A stretch of 64,000 nt of DNA from Sarcophilus harrisii (taxonomy: Eukaryota; Chordata; Mammalia; Dasyuromorphia; Dasyuridae): the NCBI RefSeq assembly GCF_902635505.1, contig NC_045427.1, positions 58,182,539 to 58,246,538 on the forward strand, written 5' to 3'. Positions 1 through 9,677 of the stretch are shown here, piece by piece (position 1 is the first letter of the stretch; every line of letters begins with the position of its first letter). A program made the position numbers and the translations under genes. The notes under the pieces are model-generated. The model did not search any database and was not told where the DNA came from. It was given only the letters and a program-made list of their open reading frames with translations.

Positions 1-1403
1 GTACTCCCCAAAATTTTCTCCAGCACCACAATTAGAAAACATAGATGCGTTGGTGCTCAGTTTTCCTTATAATTCTACTCTCATCGCCACACATTTACAA
101 CATGAAAAAAAAACTCAACTTTGACTATACAGACCTTTGTCAGCAAGGTGATATCTCTGCTTTTTAGTGTGCTGTCTAGATTTGCCATAGCTTTCCATCT
201 AAGGAATTTCATGATTATGGTTGCTATTTGCAGTGATCTTTGAACTCAAGATATTTTTTCTCCCACTAATTGCTGGAAAATAATAGGATCAGTCACAGCA
301 CATATTATGTTTTTTTATGTTAAGCTTCGAGTAGTTTTTATACTCTCTTTTTTCATCCTCATCAGGAAGCTTTTTAATTCTTTTTCATTTTCTGTCATCA
401 AAATGATACCTTCTGCATATTTAAGATTGTTGATTTTTCTCCCAGCAACCTTAATTCTAGCTTTTGATTCATCTAGCCTGGCATTTCACATGATGTACTT
501 TGCATATAAGTTGAATAAACAAAGTGACAATATACAACCTCATTACACTCTTTTTTCCAATCTTAAACAAATCATTTGTTCCATGTCCAGTTTTAACTTG
601 CTTCTTGACCTGCATACAGGTTTCTCAGGAGACAAGATGATCTGGTACTCCTATCTATTTGAGAACTTGCCACATCTTGTTGTGATCCACACAAAAGACT
701 TAATGTAGTCAATGAAATAAAAGTGAGTAGTTTTCTCTAGAACTCCTTTGCTTTCTCTATAATCCATAAAATTTTGGCAATTTGGTCTCTAGTTCTTCTA
801 CCTCTTTGAAAACCAGTCTGTTCTTCTTGGTTTACATATTGCTGAATCTTAAGCTTGCTGGCATGTCAAATGAGTGTAATTAAGTATTTTGAACATTCCT
901 TGGCATTGCCCTTCTTTAGGTTTGGTACATAAATTGATTTTACCCAACCCGGTGGCCATCATTGAGTTTTTCCAGTTATGCTTGAGTGCAGCATTTTAAC
1001 AGCATCATTTTTTAGATTTTAAATAGCTCAGCTGGAATTCCAACACTCCACTAGCCTTATTGTTAGCAATGCTTTCTAAAGTTCACTTGACTTCATTTTC
1101 CAGGATGTTAAGATCTTTCTTGTGTATTTCTTCTGTGAATTCTTGTCAGTTCTTTTTAATCTTTTCTACTATTAAATCCAATTCTCCTGATATCTCTAAT
1201 TTCCTTGAAGATAGCTCTTGTTTTTCCCATTCTATTGTTTTCTTCTATTTTTTTTTCTCATTGCTTATTTAAGGAAACATTATTTCTCTTTGCTAATTTC
1301 TGAAATTTTGCATTCTGTTGGGTAGATCTTTGCCTTTATCCTTTATCTTTTGCTTTCCTTCTTTCCTCAGCTATTTGTAAAGCCTCAAAAGACAGTCATT
1401 TGC
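1..1403 (-). mobile_element. BovB/RTE LINE, reverse-transcriptase part (interrupted)
   Basis: Read on the minus strand, this is the RT-coding and following part of a BovB-type RTE LINE. Around 300-560 the minus-strand translation contains a degraded LFNLYAKYIM / NARLDESKARIKVAGRKIN / NNLKYAEG series, which matches the RTE reverse-transcriptase block ending in the YADD box (here changed to YAEG). The nucleotide sequence at 1340-1403 also matches BovB as I remember it from cattle. The element continues left of the window, so its 3' end is not seen. A young L1 interrupts it at 1404, after which it resumes at 2857. Stops are present in all frames, so it is dead. BovB is known for patchy, horizontally acquired distribution in reptiles, ruminants and marsupials. 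Confidence 0.8.
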
Positions 1404-2856
1404 TTTTTTGCTCTTTTTTTTTTAATTTTATTTTATTTAATAGCCTTTTATTTACAGGATATATACATGGGTAACTTTACAGCATTAACAATTGCCAAAC
1501 CTCTTGTTCCAATTTTTCACCTCTTACCCCCCACCCACCCCCTCCCCTAAATGGCAGGATGACCAGTAGATGTTAAATATATTAAAATATAACTTAGATA
1601 CACAATAAGTATACATGACCAAAACATTATTTTGCTGTACAAAAAGAATCAGACTCTGAATTATTGTACAATTAGCTTGTGAAGGAAATCAAAAATGCAG
1701 GTGTGCATAAATATAGGGATTGGGAATTCAATGTAATGGTTTTTAGTCATCTCCCAGAGTTCTTTTTCTGGGTATAGCTAGTTCAGTTCATTACTGCTCC
1801 ATTAGAAATGATTTGGTTGATCTCGTTGCTGAGGATGGCCTGATCCATCAGAACTGGTCATCATCTAGTATTGTTGTTGAAGTATATAATGATCTCCTGG
1901 TCCTGCTCATTTCACTCAGCATCAGTTCGTGTAAGTCTCTCCAGGCCTTTCTGAAATCATCCTGTTGGTCATTTCTTACAGAACAGTAATATTCCATAAT
2001 TTTCATATACCACAATTTATTCAGCCATTCTCCAACTGATGGACATCCATTCAGTTTCCAGTTTCTAGCCACTACAAAAAGGGCTGCCACAAACATTCGT
2101 GCACATACAGGTCCCTTTCCCTTCTTTATAATCTCTTTGGGATATAATCCCAGTAGTAACACTGCTGGATCAAAGGGTATGCACAGTTTGATAACTTTTT
2201 GAGCATAGTTCCAAACTACTCTCCAAAATGGTTGGATTCGTTCACAACTCCACCAACAATGCATCAATGTCCCAGTTTTCCCGCATCCCCTCCAACAATC
2301 ATCATTATTTTTTCCTGTCATCTTAGCCAATCTGACAGGTGTGTAGTGGTATCTTAGAGTTGTCTTAATTTGCATTTCTCTGATTAATAATGACTTGGAG
2401 CATCTTTTCATATGACTAGAAATAGTTTCAATTTCTTCATCTGAGAATTGTCTGTTCATATCCTTTGACCATTTTTCAATTGGAGAATGGCTTGATTTTT
2501 TATAAATTAGAGTTAATTCTCTATATATTTTGGAAATGAGGCCTTTATCAGAACCTTTGACTGTAAAAATATTTTCCCAGTTTATTGCTTCCCTTCTAAT
2601 CTTGTCTGCATTAGTTTTGTTTGTACAAAAACTTTTCAGTTTGGTATAATCGAAATTTTCTATTTTGTGATCAGTAATGATCTCTAGTTCTGCTTTGGTC
2701 ATAAAGACCTTCCCCTTCCACAGGTCTGAGAGGTAAACTATCCTGTGTTCCTCTAATTTATTAATGATTTCATTCTTTATGCCTAGGTCATGAACCCATT
2801 TTGACCTTATCTTGGTGTACGGCGTTAAATATGGATCAATTTTTTTGCTCTTTTTT
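1404..2856 (-). mobile_element. Young 5'-truncated L1 with 16-bp target-site duplication
   Basis: A minus-strand L1 tail has its body at about 1420-2840. It is flanked by the 16-bp direct repeat TTTTTTGCTCTTTTTT at 1404-1419 and 2841-2856. The minus strand carries an open frame (stop at about 1848) for the ORF2 C-terminus: PYLTPYTKIRSKW, then SDKGLISKIY, the Cys-rich motif C-x3-C-x7-H-x4-C (CWRGCGKTGTLMHCWWSC) and [16 protein letters not shown] roughly 430-bp 3'UTR and an A-rich tail follow. The open frame extends upstream into flanking CAG/CAA repeat (a Gln run at 2870-2890), which is accidental and not part of L1. It sits inside the BovB element. Against the copy at 9696-11594 I count about four substitutions plus a C-run length change over 1.4 kb, so the insertion is recent. 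Confidence 0.95.
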
Positions 2857-3331
2857 AAAAAAAAATTTTGTTGTTGTTGTTGCTGCTGCTGACTCTTGTA
2901 CAATATTATGAACCTCTATCTATAGTTCTTGAGGTACTATACCATATCTAATCCCTTAAATCATAAGGGATGTTATTTAGGTCATACCTATATGATTTCA
3001 TGGTTTCCTTCTTCAATTTAAGTTTGAATTTTGCAATAAGCAGCTCATGATTTAAGCCACAGCCAACTCTATGACTTGTTTTAACTGATTATATAGAGCT
3101 TCTTCATCTTTCCCTGCAAAGTATATAATCAATCTGATTTCAACATTGAAAATCTGGTGATGGTGTTGCCTTTTGTTGTTGAAAAAAAGCGTTTGCTATG
3201 ACCAGTTATCTTGGCAAAACTATAAATTTCTGTCCTATTTCATTTTGTTCTCCAAGGTCAAATTTGCCTATTATTCCAATTATCTTTTGATTTTTTTACC
3301 CTAGCATTCCAATCCCCTATGATGAATGTTG
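2857..3331 (-). mobile_element. BovB/RTE LINE, middle part
   Basis: This continues the BovB copy after the L1 insertion. The stretch 2990-3325 (for example TTTCATGGTTTCCTTCTTCA, then GGCAAAACTATAAATTTCTG) lines up closely with the antisense of the BovB endonuclease/RT linker as I recall it. No frame is open. It ends where a SINE is inserted near 3332. Confidence 0.8.
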
Positions 3332-3563
3332 GGGGTGGCGAAGTGATGCAGTGAATAGAGCAGTAGGTTTGAGTCAGGAAGCCTCATCTTCCAGAGTTCA
3401 AATTCAGCCTCTGATACTTATAATTTATATAACATTGATCATTTACTCTTGTTGGCTTCAGTTTTTTACTTAGAAAATGAAGTGGAAAAGAAAATGGCAA
3501 ATCCCTCCAGTATTTTCACCCTCAGATGAAGAGTCAGACATGACTGAAATGATTGGATAACAG
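3332..3563 (+). mobile_element. tRNA-derived SINE with RTE-like tail, inside BovB
   Basis: A SINE of the type seen throughout this window: a tRNA-like head (GTGGCGAAGTGATGCAGTGA, GAGTTCAAATTCAGCC resembling a B box), a middle CTTCAGTTTTTTACTTAG, and a BovB-like tail (GAAGAGTCAGACATGACTGA). A short imperfect duplication TGATGAATRT flanks it. It is inserted into the BovB LINE, the element family that probably mobilised this SINE. Confidence 0.75.
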
Positions 3564-4385
3564 TGATGAATATGACATTGTGAGAGGAGAATGTTATTTG
3601 TAGAAAATATTTTAAGTCTTTATAAAAACTAATTGACTTTGGCCTCTGGCACCATTGGTTAGAGCATAGACTTGTAATTATTGTGATGTTGAACTGGACA
3701 TGGAACAATTGATTTGTTTAAGATTGGAATTTGAGTGTATTTGAATAGATATTATTGTCATTTTTAAGATTACCCCTAATATTGTTTTTCTCACCCTTTT
3801 ATTGTCTTGTGAGATACTCCATTTCTTCTAAGGGATTCTTGCCCTCAGTAATATATATGGTGATCACTTGAATTAAATTCACTCATTCCTGTCTATTTAA
3901 ATTCACCGGTACCCAACATATTTACATTAATTCTTTCTATCTCCTGTTTGAGAACATCCATTGATCTTAGTTCATAATTTTTACATTCCAGGTTCCTATG
4001 CAATATTGATCTTCACAGCATCAAATTTTCCTTTCATTACCAGACACATCTATAGCTAAGCTTCCTTTGGGCTTTGACCCAGTCACTTCATTCTTTCTGG
4101 AGTTACTTTTATTTTTTTCTCCACTCTTCCCCAGTAGCATGTTGGACATCTTCCAATCTGAGGGACTCATTTTCCAGTGTCATATCATTTATCATGTTAA
4201 TGTTGTCCATATGGTTTCTTGGAAGAGATACTGGAGTGGTTTGCCATTTCCTTCTTTGGTGGATGGCCTTTCTCAGAACTCTCCATTATGACCTGTCTGT
4301 CTTGGGTAATCTTGCATGGCATAGATCATAGTTTCATTCAGCTGCACAAGTCCCTCTGCCATGACAAGACAGTGATCCAAGAGGG
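3564..4385 (-). mobile_element. BovB/RTE LINE, 5' (endonuclease) part
   Basis: The 5' end of the BovB copy on the minus strand. The stretches 3790-4050 (CTCCATTTCTTCTAAGGGAT, CATTCCAGGTTCCTATGCAA) and 4090-4320 correspond to the apurinic-endonuclease-encoding region and 5' end of BovB. The similarity ends near 4385. Minus the two insertions, about 2.7 kb of a roughly 3.2-kb element is in the window. Frames are disrupted throughout. Confidence 0.8.
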
Positions 4386-4423
4386 GCCTGGCACATAGTG
4401 AGGGCTATATAAATGTTAGCTAC

Positions 4424-5113
4424 TATTTACCATCATTCCCTTTTTGTAGTGGCTAAAAACTGGAAACTGAATAGATGCCCATCAGTTGGAGAATGGCTGA
4501 ATAAATTGTGGTATACGAACATTATGGAATATTACTGTTCTGTAAGAAATGACCAACAGGATAATTTCAGAAAGGCCTGGAGAGACTTACACGAACTGAT
4601 GCTGAGTGAAATGAGCAGGACCAGGAGATCATTATATACTTCAACAACAATACTATATGATGACCAGTTCTGATGGACCAGGCCATCCTCAGCAACGAGA
4701 TCAACCAAATCATTTCTAATGGAGCAGTAATGAACTGAACTAGCTATGCCCAGAAAAAGAACTCTGGGAGATGACTAAAAACCATTACATTGAATTCCCA
4801 ATCCCTATATTTATGCACACCTGCATTTTTGATTTCCTTCACAAGCTAATTGTACAATATTTCAGAGTCTGATTCTTTTTCTACAGCAAAATAACGTTTT
4901 GGTCAGGTATACTTATTGTGTATCTAATTTATATTTTAATATATTTAACATCTACTGGTCATCCTGCCATCTAGGGGAGGGGGGGGAGGGGGTAAGAGGT
5001 GAAAAATTGGAACAAGAGGTTTGGCCATTGTTAATGCTGTAAAGTTACCCATGTATATATCCTGTAAATAAAAGACTATTAAATAAAAAAATATATGTAT
5101 ATTTACCATCATT
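4424..5113 (+). mobile_element. 5'-truncated L1 with 14-bp TSD
   Basis: A plus-strand L1 tail with its body at 4438-5099, flanked by TATTTACCATCATT at 4424-4437 and 5100-5113. It encodes the last about 75 residues of ORF2 (VAKNWKLNRCPSVGEW ... [17 protein letters not shown], stop near 4673), then the 3'UTR with a G-rich run at 4975-4992 and an A-rich tail. It differs more from the 1.4-kb and 9.7-kb copies than they do from each other, so it is somewhat older. The target was a MIR/L2-type repeat tail (4385-4437, continuing at 5114). Confidence 0.92.
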
Positions 5114-5720
5114 ATTGTTCCACCTAACTTCACAGAAATGCTAAAGGAAATGCAGCTGTTGAGATGGATAGTGAAAAGACTTATTGATCACTGTCTTCAT
5201 GGTTTCATAACTTACCATGTGAAAAGGGAATCAGAATTTTTGTATTCAGACTTAGTTGATAGTTGAAAACAAGTTGTAGGGAAGCTGACCTTGTTTTCAG
5301 TCTAAGAACTATTCAATAATGGAACGAATTGTCTCAAGGACTGGAGAGTTCTGTGCCCCTGGAGGGCTTTGAATGGTATCTAGCCTGGGTTTTATTCATA
5401 CTTTAGATAGGAATTGAGTTAAATGTCCCCTGAGAAATCTTCCAAGCATCTCCTAATGGCCTATAAATACTCAAACACAGAAAAACTATTAGATGATGGT
5501 TTCAGACTGTGGGAAGTGATTTCTATGGTTATAGTCCACTGAGTGATGCCCAGGTTCTTTTCCTACAAAAAAGGATATGATACTATAAGACTTTTAGACA
5601 AATGTACATGAGCACTTTTTGGAGATGAATTAGCATTGTTCTGGTGGAGTACAGGAAGAGACAGGGGATATGGTGCTCCTCTCCTGCCACCTCAAGAGAA
5701 AAGACAAAGTTTTTAATTCA
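5114..5720. other. Intergenic; probable CR1/L3-like remnant at about 5280-5530
   Basis: No gene seen. The stretch 5290-5530 (AAGAACTATTCAATAATGGA, GGAGGGCTTTGAATGG) resembles the 3' end of an ancient CR1/L3-like LINE. This is a weak, remembered match. The rest is unclassified. Confidence 0.4.
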
Positions 5721-5729
5721 AAATCTTTG

Positions 5730-5905
5730 TTCATAGATTGGAATTTCGAGCTGGAAAGGATTTTGTATGTTATTTAGTTCAACCTGTTCATTTTATAGAT
5801 TATGAATTGAGATCCAGAGAAATCAAATGAATTATACAAGACCACACCCAAAATTAATGATTGACAGAATAAAAATTTGGCCTCAGATCATTTTACATTT
5901 ATTAT
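5730..5905 (+). mobile_element. MIR/THER-type SINE fragment
   Basis: Contains the degraded MIR core pattern 'agctggaaagga ... attttatagattatgaattgagatccagaga', the usual end of MIR/THER copies. Confidence 0.6.
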
Positions 5906-6879
5906 CACCATTACTTTTTATTCCAATCTAAGGCTGGAGGCTGAGATCTTCAGTCTGTCTTTGATGAGAATTTTATCACTTATTTTGTTTCTTACAGAGG
6001 TTATAATCCTCCTCTGAGGACATGAAGGATGATCTCTTGTATTTCTATTTGTAATATGACAATACCAATACTTTTGTTTGTTTCTGGCATCAATATTAAT
6101 AAAGTTCAATTTCTTAAAAAGAGAATTTTATCATTTTAGTAGATTCGCTTGTGTCTTCTTACTAGACTGTGGGTTGCTTGTAGACAATCTGCCTAATTTA
6201 AGGTTTGTACCTACAGTCAGCTTTTGGCAACATGCTCTGTAGGAAACAGGTATTTAATGTTTGATGTTTGTAATTTAATGTTCGTTAAGTAATTATTCTT
6301 TATGGTTATGCTTCTGCTACTTTTTGCTTCTCACTGGAGATTACTTTGCTAGGCCCAATTCTCTCTTCTCGTTTAAATGGAGGTGCTGCTTTTTCTTCTT
6401 TTTCCAAATAGATTCTTGCCACTGAATCCAGAATCTTCTCAAATGTCCATAGAGGACACAAATCCAGGGAAGCTGGAGGAATAATCATCCAGTTCAATAG
6501 AAGAGTTGGTTTTCTTTTTTTCTACTATTGTCTTGCTTAAATAAAAGGGAGGGAAGTGGGCACAGAAAAGGTGCAGAGGGGAAGGAAATAAGGCATGCTC
6601 CCTCTTTATACTAACATCATGGACTATTTGAGCTGTTTATCAGATATGTTTTAATTGGCTGGTAAGTTTTCATCCAACAGCCTGGCATTAATTGCTATTT
6701 CAGTCAACCAATGACAAGAGATGAAGGAAATTAGATAATACTGTTCCTAACTTCTCTCTCTTTCCTCTTCCACACAAGGAAGCTTGTGTATCCTGGGGCT
6801 CCTACTGGACCAGGATACACACTGCCCCCATTAGCTCTAGAAATGCAGACATTGTAATAGATACTAGCATAGTCTGATT
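5906..6879. other. Intergenic, nothing recognised
   Basis: AT-rich sequence without a supported ORF, RNA or clear repeat. Short ORFs here lack any similarity I recognise. Confidence 0.5.
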
Positions 6880-7215
6880 CAATCAGTCAATAAATAAACA
6901 ACAAATAAGGGTCTACTATGTGTAAAATATTATAATAACTGCTAGCCAAAGAAAGTCAGAGACAGCTCTTGCCCTTGAGGAGCTCACAATTTAATGGGGA
7001 TGATAACATGAAGCAACTTGCACAAACTCCAGATCAGATAAATAGGTAATAATCAACAGAGGAAAGACACTAGAACAAGGGTTCCTGTAGAGAATGAGAT
7101 TTTAGCTGGAAGAAAGTCAAGAAAGTCAGAAGGCAGAGATGGGGAGGGAAAGCACTCCTGAGACGGGGATAATCAGAGAAAATTTCTGGAATCAGGAAAT
7201 GGAGTATCTTCTTGA
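6880..7215 (+). mobile_element. Ancient mammalian interspersed repeat (family unresolved)
   Basis: Pattern: GGGTCTACTATGTGTAAAAT, then GCCCTTGAGGAGCTCACAAT, then 'ataggtaataatcaacagagg', then 'tgggagggaaagcactcc'. The same order of blocks recurs at 59500-60230 and partly at 40860-40990 and 62405-62490, which shows it is one family. I cannot name the family with certainty. Confidence 0.6.
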
Positions 7216-7430
7216 ATCAGTTTAGTGGGAAGAGCATAGGAGACGGAATCTCAAGATCACAGCTCTGGCATTTACTAGTTGTATAACCTTAGGGAAATTA
7301 TTAAACCTCTCTGAGGCTGAGTTTTCATATCTATAAAATAAGGGTAATAACCCTTACACTATCCATTTCACAAGATCATTGTGAGGAAAGTGCTTTAGAA
7401 ATCTTAAAGCAACATAGAATGGAGAGGCAG
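7215..7430 (+). mobile_element. MIR/THER-type SINE
   Basis: Shows the MIR layout: GAGCATAGGAGACGGAATCT head, 'ttactagttgtataaccttagg' core, 'tctataaaataagggtaataa', and the tail 'gtgaggaaagtgctttagaaatc'. Confidence 0.75.
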
Positions 7431-8044
7431 GATGGTGATTACCATTTCCCTTCAAATGGTTATTTGTTATTCTCCTTATTACCTTGAAAATAGCTATGTG
7501 GAACTAAATGGATATATGTATAACTTCTTAAATCTGGGCATTCTACAAATGACATAATATTTACAATCACTCTTGTATATTGGAGTTCTTCTGGCCATTC
7601 AGTTTTTTAGCCATGTGGAAGAGTCTCACCATTGGGAATCTTAGAGTCCCCATTCTTTAACCAAGCTCTATATTCTTACTCCTGACCCATATAGCCTGAG
7701 TGTAGCTGGCAGATTGGCAGCTGGTATTGAAACTTTATCAAATGTTGTATCACTTTAAGCTGAAAATAATGGAATTAATGCTTCACAGATCCAGGTCAAA
7801 GGGCAGATCCTGGAACAGCCTGGCATCAGCATCAGAACATGTGATACAAAGCACAAATGGATCTTGGGGAAGTGTCTACTTTCAAGAGTTTACCAGCTTT
7901 TGGACATAGTTCTGCTGCCTGATAAATCCCATCACTTAAAATGAGGAGGACCTTACCTGAAGAAGAAAGTAGGCAACAGTCTATAGGAAGATCTTTGAAG
8001 GATCACTGGACCATAGAGTGACAGAACCTGAAGATACTAAACTG
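7431..8044. other. Intergenic, nothing recognised
   Basis: No gene, RNA or clear repeat is supported. Confidence 0.5.
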
Positions 8045-8240
8045 AAGATTTTTTTTAAAAAATAATGTTTTATTTCTTCCCCAATTATATGTTAAAACAA
8101 ATTGTAACATTTGGGTTTGTTGGTTTTTTTTTTAAGTTTTGAGTTCCAAATTCTCTCTCCCTTCTTTCTTCCCCTTCCTCCCTCAGAGATAGTGAGCAAT
8201 TTAATATATGTGAAATCATCTAAGTAGTACATTTCTACAA
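8045..8240 (-). mobile_element. Old L1 3'UTR fragment
   Basis: The minus strand reads an old marsupial-type L1 3'UTR. On the plus strand this is a T-rich end, 'gagttccaaattctctctccc', and 'cctcagagatagtgagcaatttaatat'. The same motif appears in reverse orientation at 9529-9650 and on the minus strand at 25797-25978. Confidence 0.65.
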
Positions 8241-8710
8241 TAAGTAGAATAGAACCAAGAGAACATTGAACACAGCAAAAACAAAATTATGTGATGATCA
8301 ATTGTAATGGACTTGGCTCTTTTCAACAATGAGGTGTTTTAGGCCAATTCCAATAGATTTGTGATGGAAAAAGCATCTGTATCCAAGGAGAAGACCATGG
8401 GGACTGAATGTGGAGCACAACATAGTATTTTCACTGTTCTGTTTGTTGTTGTTTCTTGCTTGTGTTTTTCTTTCTCATTTTTTCCCCTTTTGCTCTGATT
8501 TTTCTTGTGCAGCATGATCAATATGGAAATTTGTTTCAAAGAATTGCAAATGTTTAACCTATATTGGATTATTTGCTATCTAGAAGAAGGGAGAGGTAGT
8601 AAGGAAGGGAGGGGAAAAAATTGCACAAGGATGAAAGTTGAAAACTATCTTTGCATGTATTTTGGAAAAATAAAAAGCCATTATTAATTTTTTTAAGTAA
8701 AAAAAAAAAG
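8241..8710 (+). mobile_element. Old L1 3' end
   Basis: Plus-strand old L1: the ORF2 end and 3'UTR run from 'agaaccaagagaacattgaac' through 'cttgtgcagcatgatcaatatgg' and 'ttttggaaaaataaaaagcc' to an A-run at 8700-8709. Confidence 0.75.
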
Positions 8711-9040
8711 AAGTTGAAAGACAGAGTAAGAGGATTGTACTAGGGAGGAACAGAAAAGAAGATTAGGGGAAATTATCTCACATAATCAGATGACACAAGT
8801 AAATATCCATACAAAGAAGAAGAAGGTGGTTGAGGTGAGTAGCTGACACTCAAATCTCACTTTCAACTGAACCAGTCAAAATAAAGAATACACACACACG
8901 TAATAATAAGAGGGAAATGGGAGAAGGGAGAATAGATTAAGGGAAAATATCTAAGTAAAACAAATTCTAAGGATATACAAAAGTATTTATACTCATTTTG
9001 AGGTGGTAAAAATGAGACTCCAAGGAGATGCCTATAATAG
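8711..9040 (+). mobile_element. Probable old L1 internal fragment
   Basis: Purine-rich sequence with weak L1 character (GGAGAATAGATTAAGGG, 'acaaaagtatttatactcattttgaggtgg'). The assignment is tentative. Confidence 0.35.
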
Positions 9041-9528
9041 TGATGAGATCTAGCTATGGGGTACCTAAGTGAAATTAGGGTTTAGTTGAGGTCTAGTGGC
9101 AGGTTTGGGGTACAGGGAGTCAAATAGAGTTCCCCTGCAACCCTTTTGGATTTGGCGCAAGGATACTGAGTTAAATGAGGACTAGTGGCAGCACAAGGGT
9201 TCCCAATAAAGGAATTTATTGGCCTGAAAAGTTAGATGATAGGAGGTTTATTATGGGGTTTGGAAGTAAGGTTAAAGTATAGTTAAGGAAATAGGCAAAG
9301 GTAGAGATAAGAAGGCCACGGGACACAGAGTTCCAGTGGACAGAGGATCCTGGCGCGCCAGGTGTAAGGCTGGCATGTTTGGAACCTCCGAAAAAAGCGA
9401 GGATCCCAGCTTAACTCTTTTATAAGGAGAGATTTAGCTGGAGGGGCCTGTGGGTGGAGTGCCAAGTTGGCTCAGATCTGGTGGCGCTGGGACAGGCCTG
9501 GATCTTCTACTGGAATTCAAAGGGACCA
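9041..9528 (-). mobile_element. Probable solo LTR of an endogenous retrovirus
   Basis: On the minus strand this has LTR parts in the expected order: a TATAAAAG box (9417-9424), a GC-rich stretch that includes GGCGCGCC, an AATAAA signal (9247-9252), and a U5-like end. It plausibly starts TG and ends CA on the plus strand. An 8-bp-arm inverted repeat, CCAATAAA/TTTATTGG (9203-9222), lies in it. No internal retroviral region is attached on either side, so it is a fossil solo LTR. The family is not resolved, the exact ends are uncertain and the age is unknown. Confidence 0.5.
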
Positions 9529-9655
9529 GAAATGTACTACTTAGATAATTTCACATATATTAAATTGCTCACTATCTCTGAGGGAGGAAGGAGAAGAAAG
9601 AAGGGAGAGAGAATTTGGAACTCAAAACTTAAAAAAATTTGTGATTGATAATGCA
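9529..9655 (+). mobile_element. Old L1 3'UTR fragment
   Basis: Carries the same 3'UTR block as 8045-8240 in opposite orientation ('attgctcactatctctgaggg', 'gaatttggaactcaaaactt'). Confidence 0.6.
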
Positions 9656-9677
9656 TCAAGTAGGAAGAGTTGGGAAT

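Noticed and set aside
1848-2903. A 351-residue open frame with a polyglutamine start
   Set aside because: It is the L1 ORF2 C-terminus fused by chance to flanking CAG/CAA repeat. The Gln run lies outside the L1 duplication.
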